Part shown: positions 33,120-41,486 of the stretch, piece by piece
How the letters are laid out: the number at the start of each line of letters is the position of its first letter
How positions within the stretch are numbered: position 1 is the first letter of the stretch
Source: Bacteroidota bacterium
Lineage (GTDB): Bacteria; Bacteroidota; Bacteroidia; Palsa-965
Reading direction: 5' to 3'
Assembly: GCA_003153435.1 (NCBI GenBank)
Contig: PLYR01000077.1
Location: forward strand, 2,083 to 62,939
Length of the DNA: 60,857 bases
Program-made: the position numbers and the translations under genes
The notes under the pieces: generated by a model
Told to the model about the DNA's origin: nothing
What the model saw: the letters and a program-made list of their open reading frames with translations, nothing else
The model's database searches: none

Positions 33120-35273
33120 ATGTCAGAAAATCAGCCAAGTAGAACACCGGAAGAGAAAAAACAGTTTGATAAAATGAAAGATCGTCTTTCTAAAAAACCG
33201 ACCCCTAAAAGTCCGTTTAATTATTACTGGATATACATCATTGTAATCATCACACTGATTGCTATGTTCTTCCCTTCCTTTGGAGGCCGTCTGAAAGAAG
33301 TCACCTGGCATGAATTCAACCAACAAATGCTGCAGAAGCATCATGTGGATCAAATCGTTATACTGAATGAAAAAACAATTCAGGTATATATCAAGAAAGA
33401 CAGCCTTAAACTCCCATATTATACCCAGTACGAATTCGGTACCAAGCTTCAGAATACTTCTAAAATTCAAGGCCCTCAGTTTTCTCTTGGGGATATTCAG
33501 AAAGAGAACTTTAATAAACTGCTTGATGATGCCCAGAAAGATTTTCCGGATAATCAGAAAATCCTGCTTCGCTCGGAGACTCAGACCAACTGGATAGATT
33601 TTTCATGGCTTCTGCCGATTGCCCTGATGATTGTACTCTGGATCTTCCTGATGCGACGTATGGGTGGAGGTGCCGGTGGACAAATCTTTAACATCGGTAA
33701 GTCCCGTGCCCAGCTATTTGATAAAGACACCCATGTAAATATCACTTTCAATGATGTAGCCGGACTTGAAGGAGCCAAGATTGAAATAAAAGAAATTGTT
33801 GACTTTCTGAAAAGCCCCAAAAAATACACTGACCTCGGGGCTAAAATCCCCAAAGGAGCGCTGCTGGTGGGTCCTCCAGGTACCGGGAAAACCCTCCTTG
33901 CCAAGGCTGTTGCTGGTGAAGCAAAAGTTCCCTTCTTCTCTTTATCAGGTTCAGACTTTGTAGAAATGTTTGTAGGGGTTGGAGCATCCCGTGTGCGAGA
34001 CCTCTTCCGTCAGGCCAAAGAAAAAGCACCCTGTATTATTTTTATTGATGAGATCGATGCGATCGGAAGAGCCCGTGGAAGAAGTGTTTCCCAAGGCTCT
34101 AATGATGAGCGCGAAAATACCCTGAACCAGCTTCTCACCGAAATGGATGGATTCGGCACCAACAGCGGTGTCATTATTCTTGCTGCCACCAACAGGGCGG
34201 ATATTCTGGACCGTGCCCTGCTTCGTGCCGGACGATTTGACCGTCAGATCTATGTGGATCTGCCTGATCTGAATGAACGAAAAGATATTTTCAAAGTACA
34301 CCTCCGCCCTTTAAAGCTGGATGCAACAGTTGATATTGATTTCCTTGCCAAACAAACACCTGGATTCTCCGGAGCAGATATCGCGAATATCTGTAATGAA
34401 GCGGCCTTGATTGCGGCACGTAAGGACAATAAGGTGGTAGGAAGACAAGACTTCCTCGATGCGGTAGATCGCATCATCGGGGGACTGGAAAAGAAAAATA
34501 AGATTGTATCCACGGAAGAAAAAAGGGTCATTGCTTTCCATGAAGCAGGTCACGCAACGGTGAGCTGGCTCCTGGAACATGCTTCCCCTCTGGTAAAGGT
34601 GACGATTGTTCCCCGCGGACGTTCTCTGGGTGCAGCCTGGTATCTGCCTGAAGAAAGGCAGATTACGACCACCGAACAATTGATGGATGAGATTTGTGCC
34701 GCCCTCGGAGGACGTGCAGCAGAAGAAATCATCTTCGGAAAAATTTCTACAGGAGCACTTTCAGACCTTGAAAAAATAACGAAGCAGGCTTATGCCATGA
34801 TCGTTTATTATGGACTGAACGATAAGATCGGAAACGTGAGTTTCTACGATTCTACCGGTCAGAGCGAATATGCATTTAACCGCCCTTATAGCGAAAAGAC
34901 AGCTGAGCTGATCGATACAGAAGTTAAAAAACTGATTGAGAATGCCTATATCAAGACCAAAGAACTCCTGATGAATAATAAGGACAAACTCACCAAACTG
35001 GCTGAAAAACTCCTTGTTAAAGAAGTAATCTTTAAAGAAGACTTACTCGATATCTTCGGTATACGTCCCTTTCCTGAAAAAGGACTGGATATGAACCCAT
35101 CCATTCAAAGTCCGGAAACAGATAAGAAAGAGGGTGCGTCAGAAACAGAGAAAAAAGAAGATGCTCCGTCAAACACCAACGGTGAAAGTCAGGTTGCTGA
35201 TACCAAGGTGGAGACCCCTGTAAAAGACAATCTGGATTCCAAGAAAGACGGTAGCGAACTTAAATTGTTCTGA
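33120..35273 (+). CDS. ftsH: ATP-dependent zinc metalloprotease FtsH
   Basis: 717 residues from ATG 33120; an upstream ATG at 33069 would add 17 residues with no family support. Two membrane helices ([17 protein letters not shown] and [20 protein letters not shown]) flank a periplasmic domain. The AAA+ core has Walker A GPPGTGKT (251-258), Walker B IIFIDEID and the second region of homology LLRAGRFDR. The zinc site is H474-E-A-G-H478 with the downstream Asp in GALSDLEK. A charged, low-complexity C-terminal tail of about 55 residues ([19 protein letters not shown]) follows. FtsH degrades membrane and short-lived cytosolic proteins. It is 3 bases from the LUD gene. Confidence 0.97.
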   Translation: MSENQPSRTPEEKKQFDKMKDRLSKKPTPKSPFNYYWIYIIVIITLIAMFFPSFGGRLKEVTWHEFNQQMLQKHHVDQIVILNEKTIQVYIKKDSLKLPYYTQYEFGTKLQNTSKIQGPQFSLGDIQKENFNKLLDDAQKDFPDNQKILLRSETQTNWIDFSWLLPIALMIVLWIFLMRRMGGGAGGQIFNIGKSRAQLFDKDTHVNITFNDVAGLEGAKIEIKEIVDFLKSPKKYTDLGAKIPKGALLVGPPGTGKTLLAKAVAGEAKVPFFSLSGSDFVEMFVGVGASRVRDLFRQAKEKAPCIIFIDEIDAIGRARGRSVSQGSNDERENTLNQLLTEMDGFGTNSGVIILAATNRADILDRALLRAGRFDRQIYVDLPDLNERKDIFKVHLRPLKLDATVDIDFLAKQTPGFSGADIANICNEAALIAARKDNKVVGRQDFLDAVDRIIGGLEKKNKIVSTEEKRVIAFHEAGHATVSWLLEHASPLVKVTIVPRGRSLGAAWYLPEERQITTTEQLMDEICAALGGRAAEEIIFGKISTGALSDLEKITKQAYAMIVYYGLNDKIGNVSFYDSTGQSEYAFNRPYSEKTAELIDTEVKKLIENAYIKTKELLMNNKDKLTKLAEKLLVKEVIFKEDLLDIFGIRPFPEKGLDMNPSIQSPETDKKEGASETEKKEDAPSNTNGESQVADTKVETPVKDNLDSKKDGSELKLF

Positions 35274-35276
35274 AGC

Positions 35277-35930
35277 ATGGAAGACAGTACTACCTCAAGG
35301 GAAAAAATCCTGAAGAAAGTTCGTAAAGCACTAATCGCAACGGTAAAGGATGAAATGCCGGGAAACATAGATTTCGACAGTCCGATTTATGAAACCCCGA
35401 ATGAACCACTTGAAATAATGTTCGCCCAGCAGTTTACCAAATTGAACGGTAAATTCATATTCTGCGAAAATGAGGCTGATTTTATCACCAATCTCAAAGC
35501 ACTTATTGCGGAACAAAAATTCACAAACATTCAGAGCATTGACCCTGCCATCATTCCTCTGCTTCAGAAAGGCAATATTTCATTTAGTTCAAAGCCCGAA
35601 GATCTCTCGAAGACTAATGTGGGACTGACTACCTGCGAATATCTCGTAGCCCGTCTAGGAACTGTAATGATCAGTTCCAAACAACCTTCCGGCCGAAGAA
35701 TGGTTGTTCTTCCCAATTATCATATTGTGGTTGCCTACACCTCCCAGCTTGTATTAAACCTTAAAGATGCCCTGAAGGCTATCCGGGAAAAATATGGAAA
35801 TCAGCCCCCATCCCTCATTTCAGCTATATCGGGCCCCAGCCGGACTGCCGATATTGAAAAAACACTGGTACAGGGAGCTCACGGACCCAAAGAAATTTAT
35901 GTCATGCTTATTGACAACCATGCCCACTGA
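35277..35930 (+). CDS. LUD domain (LutC/YkgG-like) protein
   Basis: 217 residues of the LutC/YkgG (LUD) family: SREKILKKVRKAL at the N-terminus, then GLTTCEYLVARLGTVMISSKQPSGRR, VLPNYHIVVAYTSQLV and the C-terminal ISGPSRTADIEKTLVQGAHGPKEIYVMLID, where SGPSxTADIE is the family hallmark. LutC works with LutA and LutB in lactate oxidation, but neither is present here. Its fixed position between ftsH and cdsA in Bacteroidota suggests another, unknown function. It was probably co-transcribed with ftsH. Confidence 0.92.
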   Translation: MEDSTTSREKILKKVRKALIATVKDEMPGNIDFDSPIYETPNEPLEIMFAQQFTKLNGKFIFCENEADFITNLKALIAEQKFTNIQSIDPAIIPLLQKGNISFSSKPEDLSKTNVGLTTCEYLVARLGTVMISSKQPSGRRMVVLPNYHIVVAYTSQLVLNLKDALKAIREKYGNQPPSLISAISGPSRTADIEKTLVQGAHGPKEIYVMLIDNHAH

Positions 35931-35938
35931 TTTTTACA

Positions 35939-35946
35939 TACATTTG
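35939..35946 (+). promoter_or_regulatory. -7 box (TACATTTG) 5 bases before cdsA
   Basis: TACATTTG matches TAnnTTTG, ends 5 bases before the ATG of cdsA and would start transcription at about the start codon. The nearest TTG (35911-35913) is 25 bases upstream, longer than usual. It could give cdsA a leaderless transcript besides read-through from ftsH. Confidence 0.4.
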
Positions 35947-35951
35947 CCCTG

Positions 35952-36776
35952 ATGCTAACCAGGACAATTACAGGTTCCATTTTTCTTCTCGTAATGATCA
36001 GTGCCATTGTCTTTCATCAAATGACATTTGCACTTTTGTTCCTCTTCATCATTATTGTTGGACTGATTGAATTCTATACCCTGCTCGAAAAAAACGGGCA
36101 TGCTCCTCAGAAATGGATCGGCATCATTATCGGTTCACTGACCTTCATTACCCTCTTCTTCAACAATTCAACTGACTATAGCATCACCAGTTTGATCCTG
36201 CCCATTTATCTGCCTGCATTCTTTACCATATTCCTGGCTGAACTTTTCCGGAATAAAGAACAAGCCTTTTCCAATATTGCACTCACCTTTCTTGGCATTT
36301 TTTATATCTCCGTTCCATTGAGTTTATGGAACCTGGTTTCTATTCATTATGGACATCAGGACCCTTCCCTGAACTATAACTGGCATTATCTCCTCGGTTA
36401 TTTTTTCCTGATGTGGACAGCCGATACCGGTGCTTACTTAAGCGGAAGATTTTTCGGAAAGCATAAACTCTTTGAACGTCTTTCACCCAAAAAAACCTGG
36501 GAAGGATTTGCAGGAGGAATGGTTTGCAGCCTTGGTATCGCCTGGGTCGTTTCCTGCTATTACCATGAACTCAGATTGGATCAGTGGATCATTGTTGCCG
36601 TGCTTACCTGCGGACTTGGAACACTCGGAGACCTGGTAGAATCTATGTTTAAGCGTAGTATCGATATTAAGGATTCCGGACATATTCTTCCCGGCCATGG
36701 AGGAATCCTCGATCGTTTCGATGGTATCTTCATCTCTTCCCCATTCGTCGTAGCTTATATGCTGCTGATTCGTTGA
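35952..36776 (+). CDS. cdsA: Phosphatidate cytidylyltransferase
   Basis: 274 residues with about eight membrane helices. The C-terminal signature is intact: TWEGFAGGMVCSLG, LGTLGDLVESMFKRSIDIKDSGHILPGHGGILDRFDG, including the metal-binding Asp residues. CdsA makes CDP-diacylglycerol from phosphatidate and CTP at the cytoplasmic membrane. Psd at 38205-38870 acts later in the same pathway, with phosphatidylserine synthase not seen in the window. The glutamate dehydrogenase gene between them has its own promoter. Confidence 0.95.
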   Translation: MLTRTITGSIFLLVMISAIVFHQMTFALLFLFIIIVGLIEFYTLLEKNGHAPQKWIGIIIGSLTFITLFFNNSTDYSITSLILPIYLPAFFTIFLAELFRNKEQAFSNIALTFLGIFYISVPLSLWNLVSIHYGHQDPSLNYNWHYLLGYFFLMWTADTGAYLSGRFFGKHKLFERLSPKKTWEGFAGGMVCSLGIAWVVSCYYHELRLDQWIIVAVLTCGLGTLGDLVESMFKRSIDIKDSGHILPGHGGILDRFDGIFISSPFVVAYMLLIR

Positions 36777-36854
36777 TTTGGGGTATTTCGTCTTATTTTA
36801 CGTTCATCCTTCACTTGAAATCAGGCATTTCTCTATTTTAACGAGGGCAAATGA

Positions 36855-36884
36855 TTGATAAACACCATTAATTTCATAATTTTG
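36855..36884 (+). promoter_or_regulatory. Bacteroidota-type promoter for the glutamate dehydrogenase-psd operon
   Basis: TTG (36855-36857), 19 bases, then TAATTTTG (36877-36884) fits the TTG-N19-TAnnTTTG consensus exactly. It would leave a leader of about 25 bases before ATG 36916. Confidence 0.75.
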
Positions 36885-36915
36885 CCGAGTCTTTTTTAAC
36901 TTAATCATAACATCT

Positions 36916-38205
36916 ATGACCTCTGACACGAAACCTGCTTCCAAAAACGAGACTGCTACTGCCCACAAAAGTATGTTTGATGCCGTGCTGGCAAGGCTTG
37001 ATGTAGCTGCCAAATTGCTCGGTCTTTCTGAAGATATTGCAGAAATCCTGCGCCATCCACAGAAAGAAGTGAAGGTAAGCTTGCCAATCGTTATGGACAA
37101 CGGGAAGATTCAGGTTTTTGAAGGTTACAGAACTGTACATTCTACGGCAATAGGGCCCTCCAAAGGAGGTATCCGGTATGCAATGGATGTGAATGATGAT
37201 GAAGTAAGGGCTCTTTCTGCCTGGATGACATTTAAATGTGCCATTGCTGCCCTTCCTTACGGTGGAGCGAAAGGTGGAATTAAATGTGATCCCCGCAAAA
37301 TGAGTGTCGGAGAACTGGAAAGACTCACCAAAGCCTATACTACGGCCCTCGTTGATATTTTTGGAGTAAACAAAGACATCCCTGCCCCGGATATGGGTAC
37401 AGGAAAGAGAGAGATGGCCTGGTTATTAACTACATACAGCAATATCGTAGGGGAACATACACCCGGTGTTGTAACCGGAAAACCAATTACCCTTGGAGGT
37501 TCCCGTGGACGGGAAGCTGCTACCGGAAGAGGCGTAATGATTGCCACCTTGGAGGCGATGAAGAAAACAGGGATGGATCGTAAAACGGCTACTGCTGCCG
37601 TTCAGGGTTTCGGGAATGTAGGCTCTCATGCAGTCCGCCTGCTCCATTCTAAAGGCATTAAAATACTTGCAATCTCCGATCATACTGCGGCCTTCTGGAA
37701 TGAGAAAGGTATAGATGTACTTGCTGCCACTAAATATGCAGAAAGCAACAAAGGCGTTCTCAAAGGATTCACAGGCGGAACTGAAATTTCCAACGATCAG
37801 CTCATCACTTCAAAGGTTGACGTACTGGTGCCTGCCGCTATCCAGGATGTTATTACAGAAGCCAATGCACCACGCATCCAGGCCAAAATTATTGTAGAAG
37901 GAGCTAATGGACCAACCAGTGCCGAAGCAGACAAAATACTCAACGAAAAAGGAATCCTGGTTGTGCCTGATGTTCTGGCTAACGGAGGAGGAGTAACAGT
38001 TTCCTACCTCGAGTGGGTTCAAAACAAGAGCGGACTCTACTGGTCAGAAGAAGAAGTAAATACCCGTGCCGATCAATCTATGGGAACAGCATTTGAAAGT
38101 GTTTGGTACAACGCACAACAGTACAAGACCAGCATGCGTATCGGATCCTATATCACCGCACTTAAAAAACTGGAGAAAGCAATTAAATACAAGGGTGTTT
38201 ACTAA
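36916..38205 (+). CDS. gdhA: Glutamate dehydrogenase (Glu/Leu/Phe/Val family)
   Basis: 429 residues. The substrate domain has VFEGYRTVHSTAIGPSKGGIRY with the catalytic-site GGAKGGIKCDP motif; the Lys in PYGGAKGG is the conserved family catalytic Lys. The Rossmann domain follows with AAVQGFGNVGSHAVRLL. VPDVLANGGGVTVSYLEWVQ closes the active site. It converts glutamate to 2-oxoglutarate and ammonia or the reverse; cofactor preference is not certain from sequence. The TAA shares its last A with the ATG of psd. The gene has its own strong promoter. Confidence 0.95.
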   Translation: MTSDTKPASKNETATAHKSMFDAVLARLDVAAKLLGLSEDIAEILRHPQKEVKVSLPIVMDNGKIQVFEGYRTVHSTAIGPSKGGIRYAMDVNDDEVRALSAWMTFKCAIAALPYGGAKGGIKCDPRKMSVGELERLTKAYTTALVDIFGVNKDIPAPDMGTGKREMAWLLTTYSNIVGEHTPGVVTGKPITLGGSRGREAATGRGVMIATLEAMKKTGMDRKTATAAVQGFGNVGSHAVRLLHSKGIKILAISDHTAAFWNEKGIDVLAATKYAESNKGVLKGFTGGTEISNDQLITSKVDVLVPAAIQDVITEANAPRIQAKIIVEGANGPTSAEADKILNEKGILVVPDVLANGGGVTVSYLEWVQNKSGLYWSEEEVNTRADQSMGTAFESVWYNAQQYKTSMRIGSYITALKKLEKAIKYKGVY

Positions 38206-38870
38206 TGAAGTTTCATAAAGAAGGCATCCCCTCTTTACTGCTTGTTCTTCTGTTCTCAGCAGTCATACTCTTTCTTGCTTATACTTTTGGTCCGGCAGGC
38301 AATCTGGGAACACTCCTTCATATCCTTGCCATCGCAGCCTCTGTATTCTTTACGGTGGTTATTCTTCAGTTTTTCAGAGACCCTCAACGGACCTGGACAA
38401 AGGATGAAAATGCAGTCATCGCTCCAGCCGATGGTCGCGTAGTGGTGATTGAAGAAGTGGAAGAACCAGAATACTTCAAGGACAAACGCATCCAGGTTTC
38501 TATTTTCATGTCACCCCTCAATGTACACATCAACCGATATCCCATCAGTGGTGTTGTTAAATACGTGAAGTACCATAAAGGCCTGTACCTGGTAGCGTAT
38601 CATCCAAAGTCATCTACAGAGAACGAGCGTTCAACAGTAGTCGTGGAACGAAAAGACGGGAAGTCCGTTTTATTTCGCCAGATAGCCGGAGCGCTGGCCC
38701 GCAGAATTGTTTATTATGCAAAAGAAAATGATCAAGCCGAACAAAGTACCCAATTCGGATTTATCAAATTCGGCTCCCGGGTAGACTTATACTTTCCATT
38801 AGGCACCACCATCGATGTAAAGCTGGAAGACAAAGTAAAAGGGGGAATCACCAGGATCGCCCGGCTTTAA
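38205..38870 (+). CDS. psd: Phosphatidylserine decarboxylase proenzyme
   Basis: 221 residues, the short form (archaetidylserine/phosphatidylserine decarboxylase-like). Two N-terminal membrane helices precede QFFRDPQR and VIAPADGRVV. MSPLNVHINRYPISG and the self-cleavage site FGS (G190/S191 within IKFGSRVDLYFP) follow; the Ser becomes the pyruvoyl prosthetic group. It produces phosphatidylethanolamine, the major membrane lipid. It is translationally coupled to glutamate dehydrogenase by a 1-base overlap (TAATG). Confidence 0.95.
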   Translation: MKFHKEGIPSLLLVLLFSAVILFLAYTFGPAGNLGTLLHILAIAASVFFTVVILQFFRDPQRTWTKDENAVIAPADGRVVVIEEVEEPEYFKDKRIQVSIFMSPLNVHINRYPISGVVKYVKYHKGLYLVAYHPKSSTENERSTVVVERKDGKSVLFRQIAGALARRIVYYAKENDQAEQSTQFGFIKFGSRVDLYFPLGTTIDVKLEDKVKGGITRIARL

Positions 38871-38912
38871 CATCAATTAACACCTCCGATTTTAAGTTTG
38901 AGAGCTTTTCGG

Positions 38913-38920
38913 TATATTTG
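38913..38920 (+). promoter_or_regulatory. -7 box (TATATTTG) for the small Cys/Lys-rich protein
   Basis: TATATTTG matches TAnnTTTG and lies 46 bases before ATG 38967. TTTA at 38891-38894 gives a spacing of 18, a weak -33. The adjacent GTTGTAAGAATAATTACAAC (38920-38939) is a 7-bp inverted repeat (GTTGTAA...TTACAAC) just past the box and could be an operator or leader hairpin. Confidence 0.55.
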
Positions 38921-38966
38921 TTGTAAGAATAATTACAACAAACCATAACCCCCTAAACCTAAACCC

Positions 38967-39182
38967 ATGAAAAAGGCATTTTTATTTCTTGCTGTTGCAG
39001 GCATGATGACTGCAGTGAGTGCACCCGCTTTTGCAGCTATTTCCAAATCAAACACTTGTGTTTGCACTCCTGGTGATGACAAAGACAAAAAGTGTAAAGA
39101 CGGAAAAAAATGTGATGGCAAATGTTGCAAAGGAAAAGGTGAGTCTAAGTCTACAGACACAAAGTCTGACAAGCCTAAGTAA
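38967..39182 (+). CDS. Small secreted Cys/Lys-rich protein
   Basis: 71 residues. Signal peptide MKKAFLFLAVAGMMTAVSAP then AFA, with cleavage expected before AISKSN. The mature 47 residues contain six Cys in CVC, KKC, KKC and KCC contexts, with Lys, Asp and Gly making up most of the rest (DDKDKKCKDGKKCDGKCC). This resembles small metal-binding or metallothionein-like exported peptides, but no named family is recognised. It is monocistronic, with its own -7 box, an inverted repeat in the leader and a long terminator 20 bases after the stop, so it may be highly expressed. Confidence 0.8.
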   Translation: MKKAFLFLAVAGMMTAVSAPAFAAISKSNTCVCTPGDDKDKKCKDGKKCDGKCCKGKGESKSTDTKSDKPK

Positions 39183-39201
39183 TAACATCCCCGATTAATC
39201 G

Positions 39202-39244
39202 AGCCCCCTTAAAAGCATTCCAACGGAGTGTTTTTAAGGGGGCT
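39202..39244 (+). terminator. Long terminator hairpin after the small secreted protein
   Basis: AGCCCCCTTAAAA (39202-39214) pairs perfectly with TTTTAAGGGGGCT (39232-39244), 13 bp. The interior GCATTCC/GGAGTGT extends the stem through G-T pairs. Downstream bases (TGACTTTT) give only a short T-run, so part of the effect may be transcript stabilisation. Confidence 0.85.
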
Positions 39245-39512
39245 TGACTTTTATGAAGATTGAAAGCTTGTGGAAATACTTTGATTTAAGAAAACGGAGG
39301 ATATCAACCTTCGTTTTCGCATGTATTTTGGTTCGATAAAATCTTGCCGGGACACAAGAATTTTCAGTCCACAGATAGCCCCTCAAAGCCCCTGAAATCA
39401 AGACAAATGGGTGCAAAATTGAACAAAAAAATGGCAAATACCCCATATCAATTCCCCATATCAAATTAACCCCGTTTCTGTAAGCGCTGCCTACAGCTTG
39501 AGACCATTCCAA

Positions 39513-39905
39513 TTAGTTAGATTTAAAAAATGGTGCTATTGTAAAAAATGAGAGTGCAGGAAAAAAGTGCATGGGGATTGCGAGACCTGGAAACATCTCA
39601 GGACTTTCAATTGTAACAGGTAGTCGCATACCTAAAATACTTATAATACTTGCAAAACTTAAAACAGATACAAGAATATTAATCCACCCTTTTGATTTTT
39701 CTCCTTTCCACTTAAAACCAAAATAATATGTTAAGCCTATAATTAAACATCCAAATAAGGTTGCTCCTATTATACTGCCAGTATTTAATACTGAACTAAA
39801 GTTAAGTTCAAATGCTGTGCTGTAAATGATATTGTAAATTACAGACGCTGCGATTGCTAATAAAGCGCTTATAAGCGCATGTATTAAAGTTCGTTTTATT
39901 GTCAC
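39513..39905 (-). CDS. Four-helix integral membrane protein of unknown function
   Basis: 130 residues with four hydrophobic segments (about 8-28, 42-65, 73-92 and 108-125) and short loops; a basic loop WKGEKSKG sits between helices 2 and 3. No family is recognised. It follows a YceI-like gene with a 4-base gap, and both are AT-rich compared with the flanks. The preceding 39245-39512 holds no credible gene. It has an imperfect hairpin (CTGTA...TACAG, 39478-39496) and a tandem CCCCATATCAA pair at about 39440-39466. Confidence 0.75.
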   Translation of the reverse strand: MTIKRTLIHALISALLAIAASVIYNIIYSTAFELNFSSVLNTGSIIGATLFGCLIIGLTYYFGFKWKGEKSKGWINILVSVLSFASIISILGMRLPVTIESPEMFPGLAIPMHFFPALSFFTIAPFFKSN

Positions 39906-39909
39906 TGTT

Positions 39910-40440
39910 TTATTTTGTTACTGGCGTAGTGATTTCTATTTCTAACGTTTCCGGCGTCCCACCTTTTGTAATATTGTAATCCTTAGGAATAATAGTGAAC
40001 TTCCCTTTGAATTCTGATTCCGTTCCTTTATTTTCAAAAGCAAATGGAAGGCTAATTTCTTTTGTTACTCCTTTAATTGTAAGCTTACCAATTGCAGTAT
40101 AGGCACCACTTTTTCCGGAAACAGAAACCGACTCAAAATTAATAGTCGGGAATTGTTTTGCATCCAAAGCGTCTTCTGATTTTGCATGTTTGTTTTTCAT
40201 ACCATTGCCAGTGTTAATGGTATTAACATCTAAAGAAGCGGATATTTTCGAATTTTCAGGTTTTGCCTCGTCAAACTCTATGTTTGTCTTCAAGCCTTTA
40301 ATTACACCGTCTACATTTTTCCCTTTAAATGTAACGGAATACGTATTTTCATTTAGTTTCCAATTGGTCGATTGAATTGCAGTAAATGCAGATGCAACTA
40401 ATACCGTAAGAGCGCCAAGCGCTAATTTTATACTTTTCAT
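39910..40440 (-). CDS. YceI-like periplasmic lipid-binding protein
   Basis: 176 residues. Signal peptide MKSIKLALGALTVLVASAFT then AIQ. The mature domain is a lipocalin-like YceI barrel: WKLNENTYSVTFKGKNVDGVIKGL, then ISASLDVNTINTGNGMKNKHAKSED, FPTINFESVSVSG, and GKLTIKGVTKEISLPF. YceI proteins bind isoprenoid-like ligands in the periplasm; in some bacteria they respond to acid, copper or stress. It lies between the membrane protein and a divergent-history regulator on the same strand, 70 bases downstream of the latter. Confidence 0.93.
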   Translation of the reverse strand: MKSIKLALGALTVLVASAFTAIQSTNWKLNENTYSVTFKGKNVDGVIKGLKTNIEFDEAKPENSKISASLDVNTINTGNGMKNKHAKSEDALDAKQFPTINFESVSVSGKSGAYTAIGKLTIKGVTKEISLPFAFENKGTESEFKGKFTIIPKDYNITKGGTPETLEIEITTPVTK

Positions 40441-40510
40441 TTTATCTTGTTTTAATGGTTTTTATTAAGACAAAGGTGGGAAGTTAAAAAGACCAGTGAA
40501 TTGATGTGAG

Positions 40511-41410
40511 TTAAGAAATGATTTTATTTTTTCTGACTAATTCTTTCCTTACACGACTTAACCCTTCAGGAGTTATTCCAAGATAGGAGGCAATCATTTT
40601 TTGAGGGACTCTCTGCACAAGGTTAGGGTATATTTTAATAAATTCGGTATAACGTTCTTGCGCACTTGAACTCAATAATTGAATAATACGTTTTTGATGT
40701 GCGTAATTTCTTTTTAATAATTTATTGTTCATATCTAATAATGATTCCTTATCTAAATAATTTATTTTATCCATTGAATTTATCTGTAGAATTTTCACTT
40801 CAGAGTCTTCAATTGCATCTATATTTAGAATTGCAATACCATTATTAAGCTGTGATTCTCGTGCACCAATGATCCAGTCTTCAGGAGCAAACTGAAAAAC
40901 ATGCTCTTTCCCCTTGCTGCTGATAATATAACTTCTTAAACATCCTTTTACAACATAGAAAAGATTATCAGAGGGGTCTCCATTCCGCATAAGTATTTCA
41001 CCTTTTTTTACGACTCTTATTTTGGATCTTTCTATTCCGGAAACGTAACCTGCTTTTGCTTTTATTGGAACGATCTCAATATTTTCTTTGTTATTGGAAT
41101 AAACCGTTGTGGCTAACACCCTAATTTTTGTACCCATTACATACTCGTCATTTCCCGATTCCAAATTTCTAATTTGCAGTTCCGTTAAACGCTTTAAATT
41201 CACCCAAAGCAAAGAATCAACACTTATTTTATAATGCTCTGAGAATTTTCCTAAGTCTACAACGGTAGGATTAGAATTAACACCGTTTTCAAATGCATTA
41301 ATTTTTGCACGAGTTACATTTAATGTTTCAGCCGTATCAGATTGAGTTTTTTTTCTCCTCTCTCTCAGGTGCTTAAGGTTGCTCCCTAAAAAACTTTTTG
41401 GTTTTTTCAT
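40511..41410 (-). CDS. Chimeric regulator: XRE-type HTH plus Crp/Fnr-type regulator
   Basis: 299 residues in three parts. Residues 8-66 are an XRE helix-turn-helix (NLKHLRERRKKTQSDTAETL, INAFENG). Residues 67-122 look like the linker of XRE-S24 (LexA/CI-like) repressors of Bacteroidota, ending IVPIKAKAGY, where Ala120-Gly121 is the self-cleavage site position. Instead of the S24 peptidase, residues 126-299 are a complete Bacteroidota Crp/Fnr regulator: VVKKGEILMRNGDPSDNLFYV, FQFAPEDWI, and the winged HTH RVPQKMIASYLGITPEGLSR. The protein would have two DNA-binding domains and a cyclic-nucleotide-type pocket, though the canonical cAMP-binding residues are not evident. It probably controls the YceI/membrane-protein genes downstream. 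Very AT-rich. Confidence 0.88.
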   Translation of the reverse strand: MKKPKSFLGSNLKHLRERRKKTQSDTAETLNVTRAKINAFENGVNSNPTVVDLGKFSEHYKISVDSLLWVNLKRLTELQIRNLESGNDEYVMGTKIRVLATTVYSNNKENIEIVPIKAKAGYVSGIERSKIRVVKKGEILMRNGDPSDNLFYVVKGCLRSYIISSKGKEHVFQFAPEDWIIGARESQLNNGIAILNIDAIEDSEVKILQINSMDKINYLDKESLLDMNNKLLKRNYAHQKRIIQLLSSSAQERYTEFIKIYPNLVQRVPQKMIASYLGITPEGLSRVRKELVRKNKIIS

Positions 41411-41455
41411 TATTAAATGTTATTATAGTTAAGACATAATTGTTATTTTCCGTAA

Positions 41456-41486
41456 CAAATGTATGAATAATGTATCCTGATCGAAA
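41456..41486 (-). promoter_or_regulatory. Promoter for the XRE/Crp regulator gene
   Basis: On the minus strand TACATTTG (41463-41456) matches TAnnTTTG, with TTTC (41486-41483) 19 bases upstream as a near -33. The box lies 45 bases before ATG 41410. The leader contains no clear operator, though an AT-rich stretch with TTAACTATAATAACATTTAA could bind the XRE domain. Confidence 0.6.

Noticed and set aside
39234-39512. 92-codon minus-strand frame after the small secreted protein
   Set aside because: It overlaps the terminator stem, has a poor composition and no family. Probably chance.
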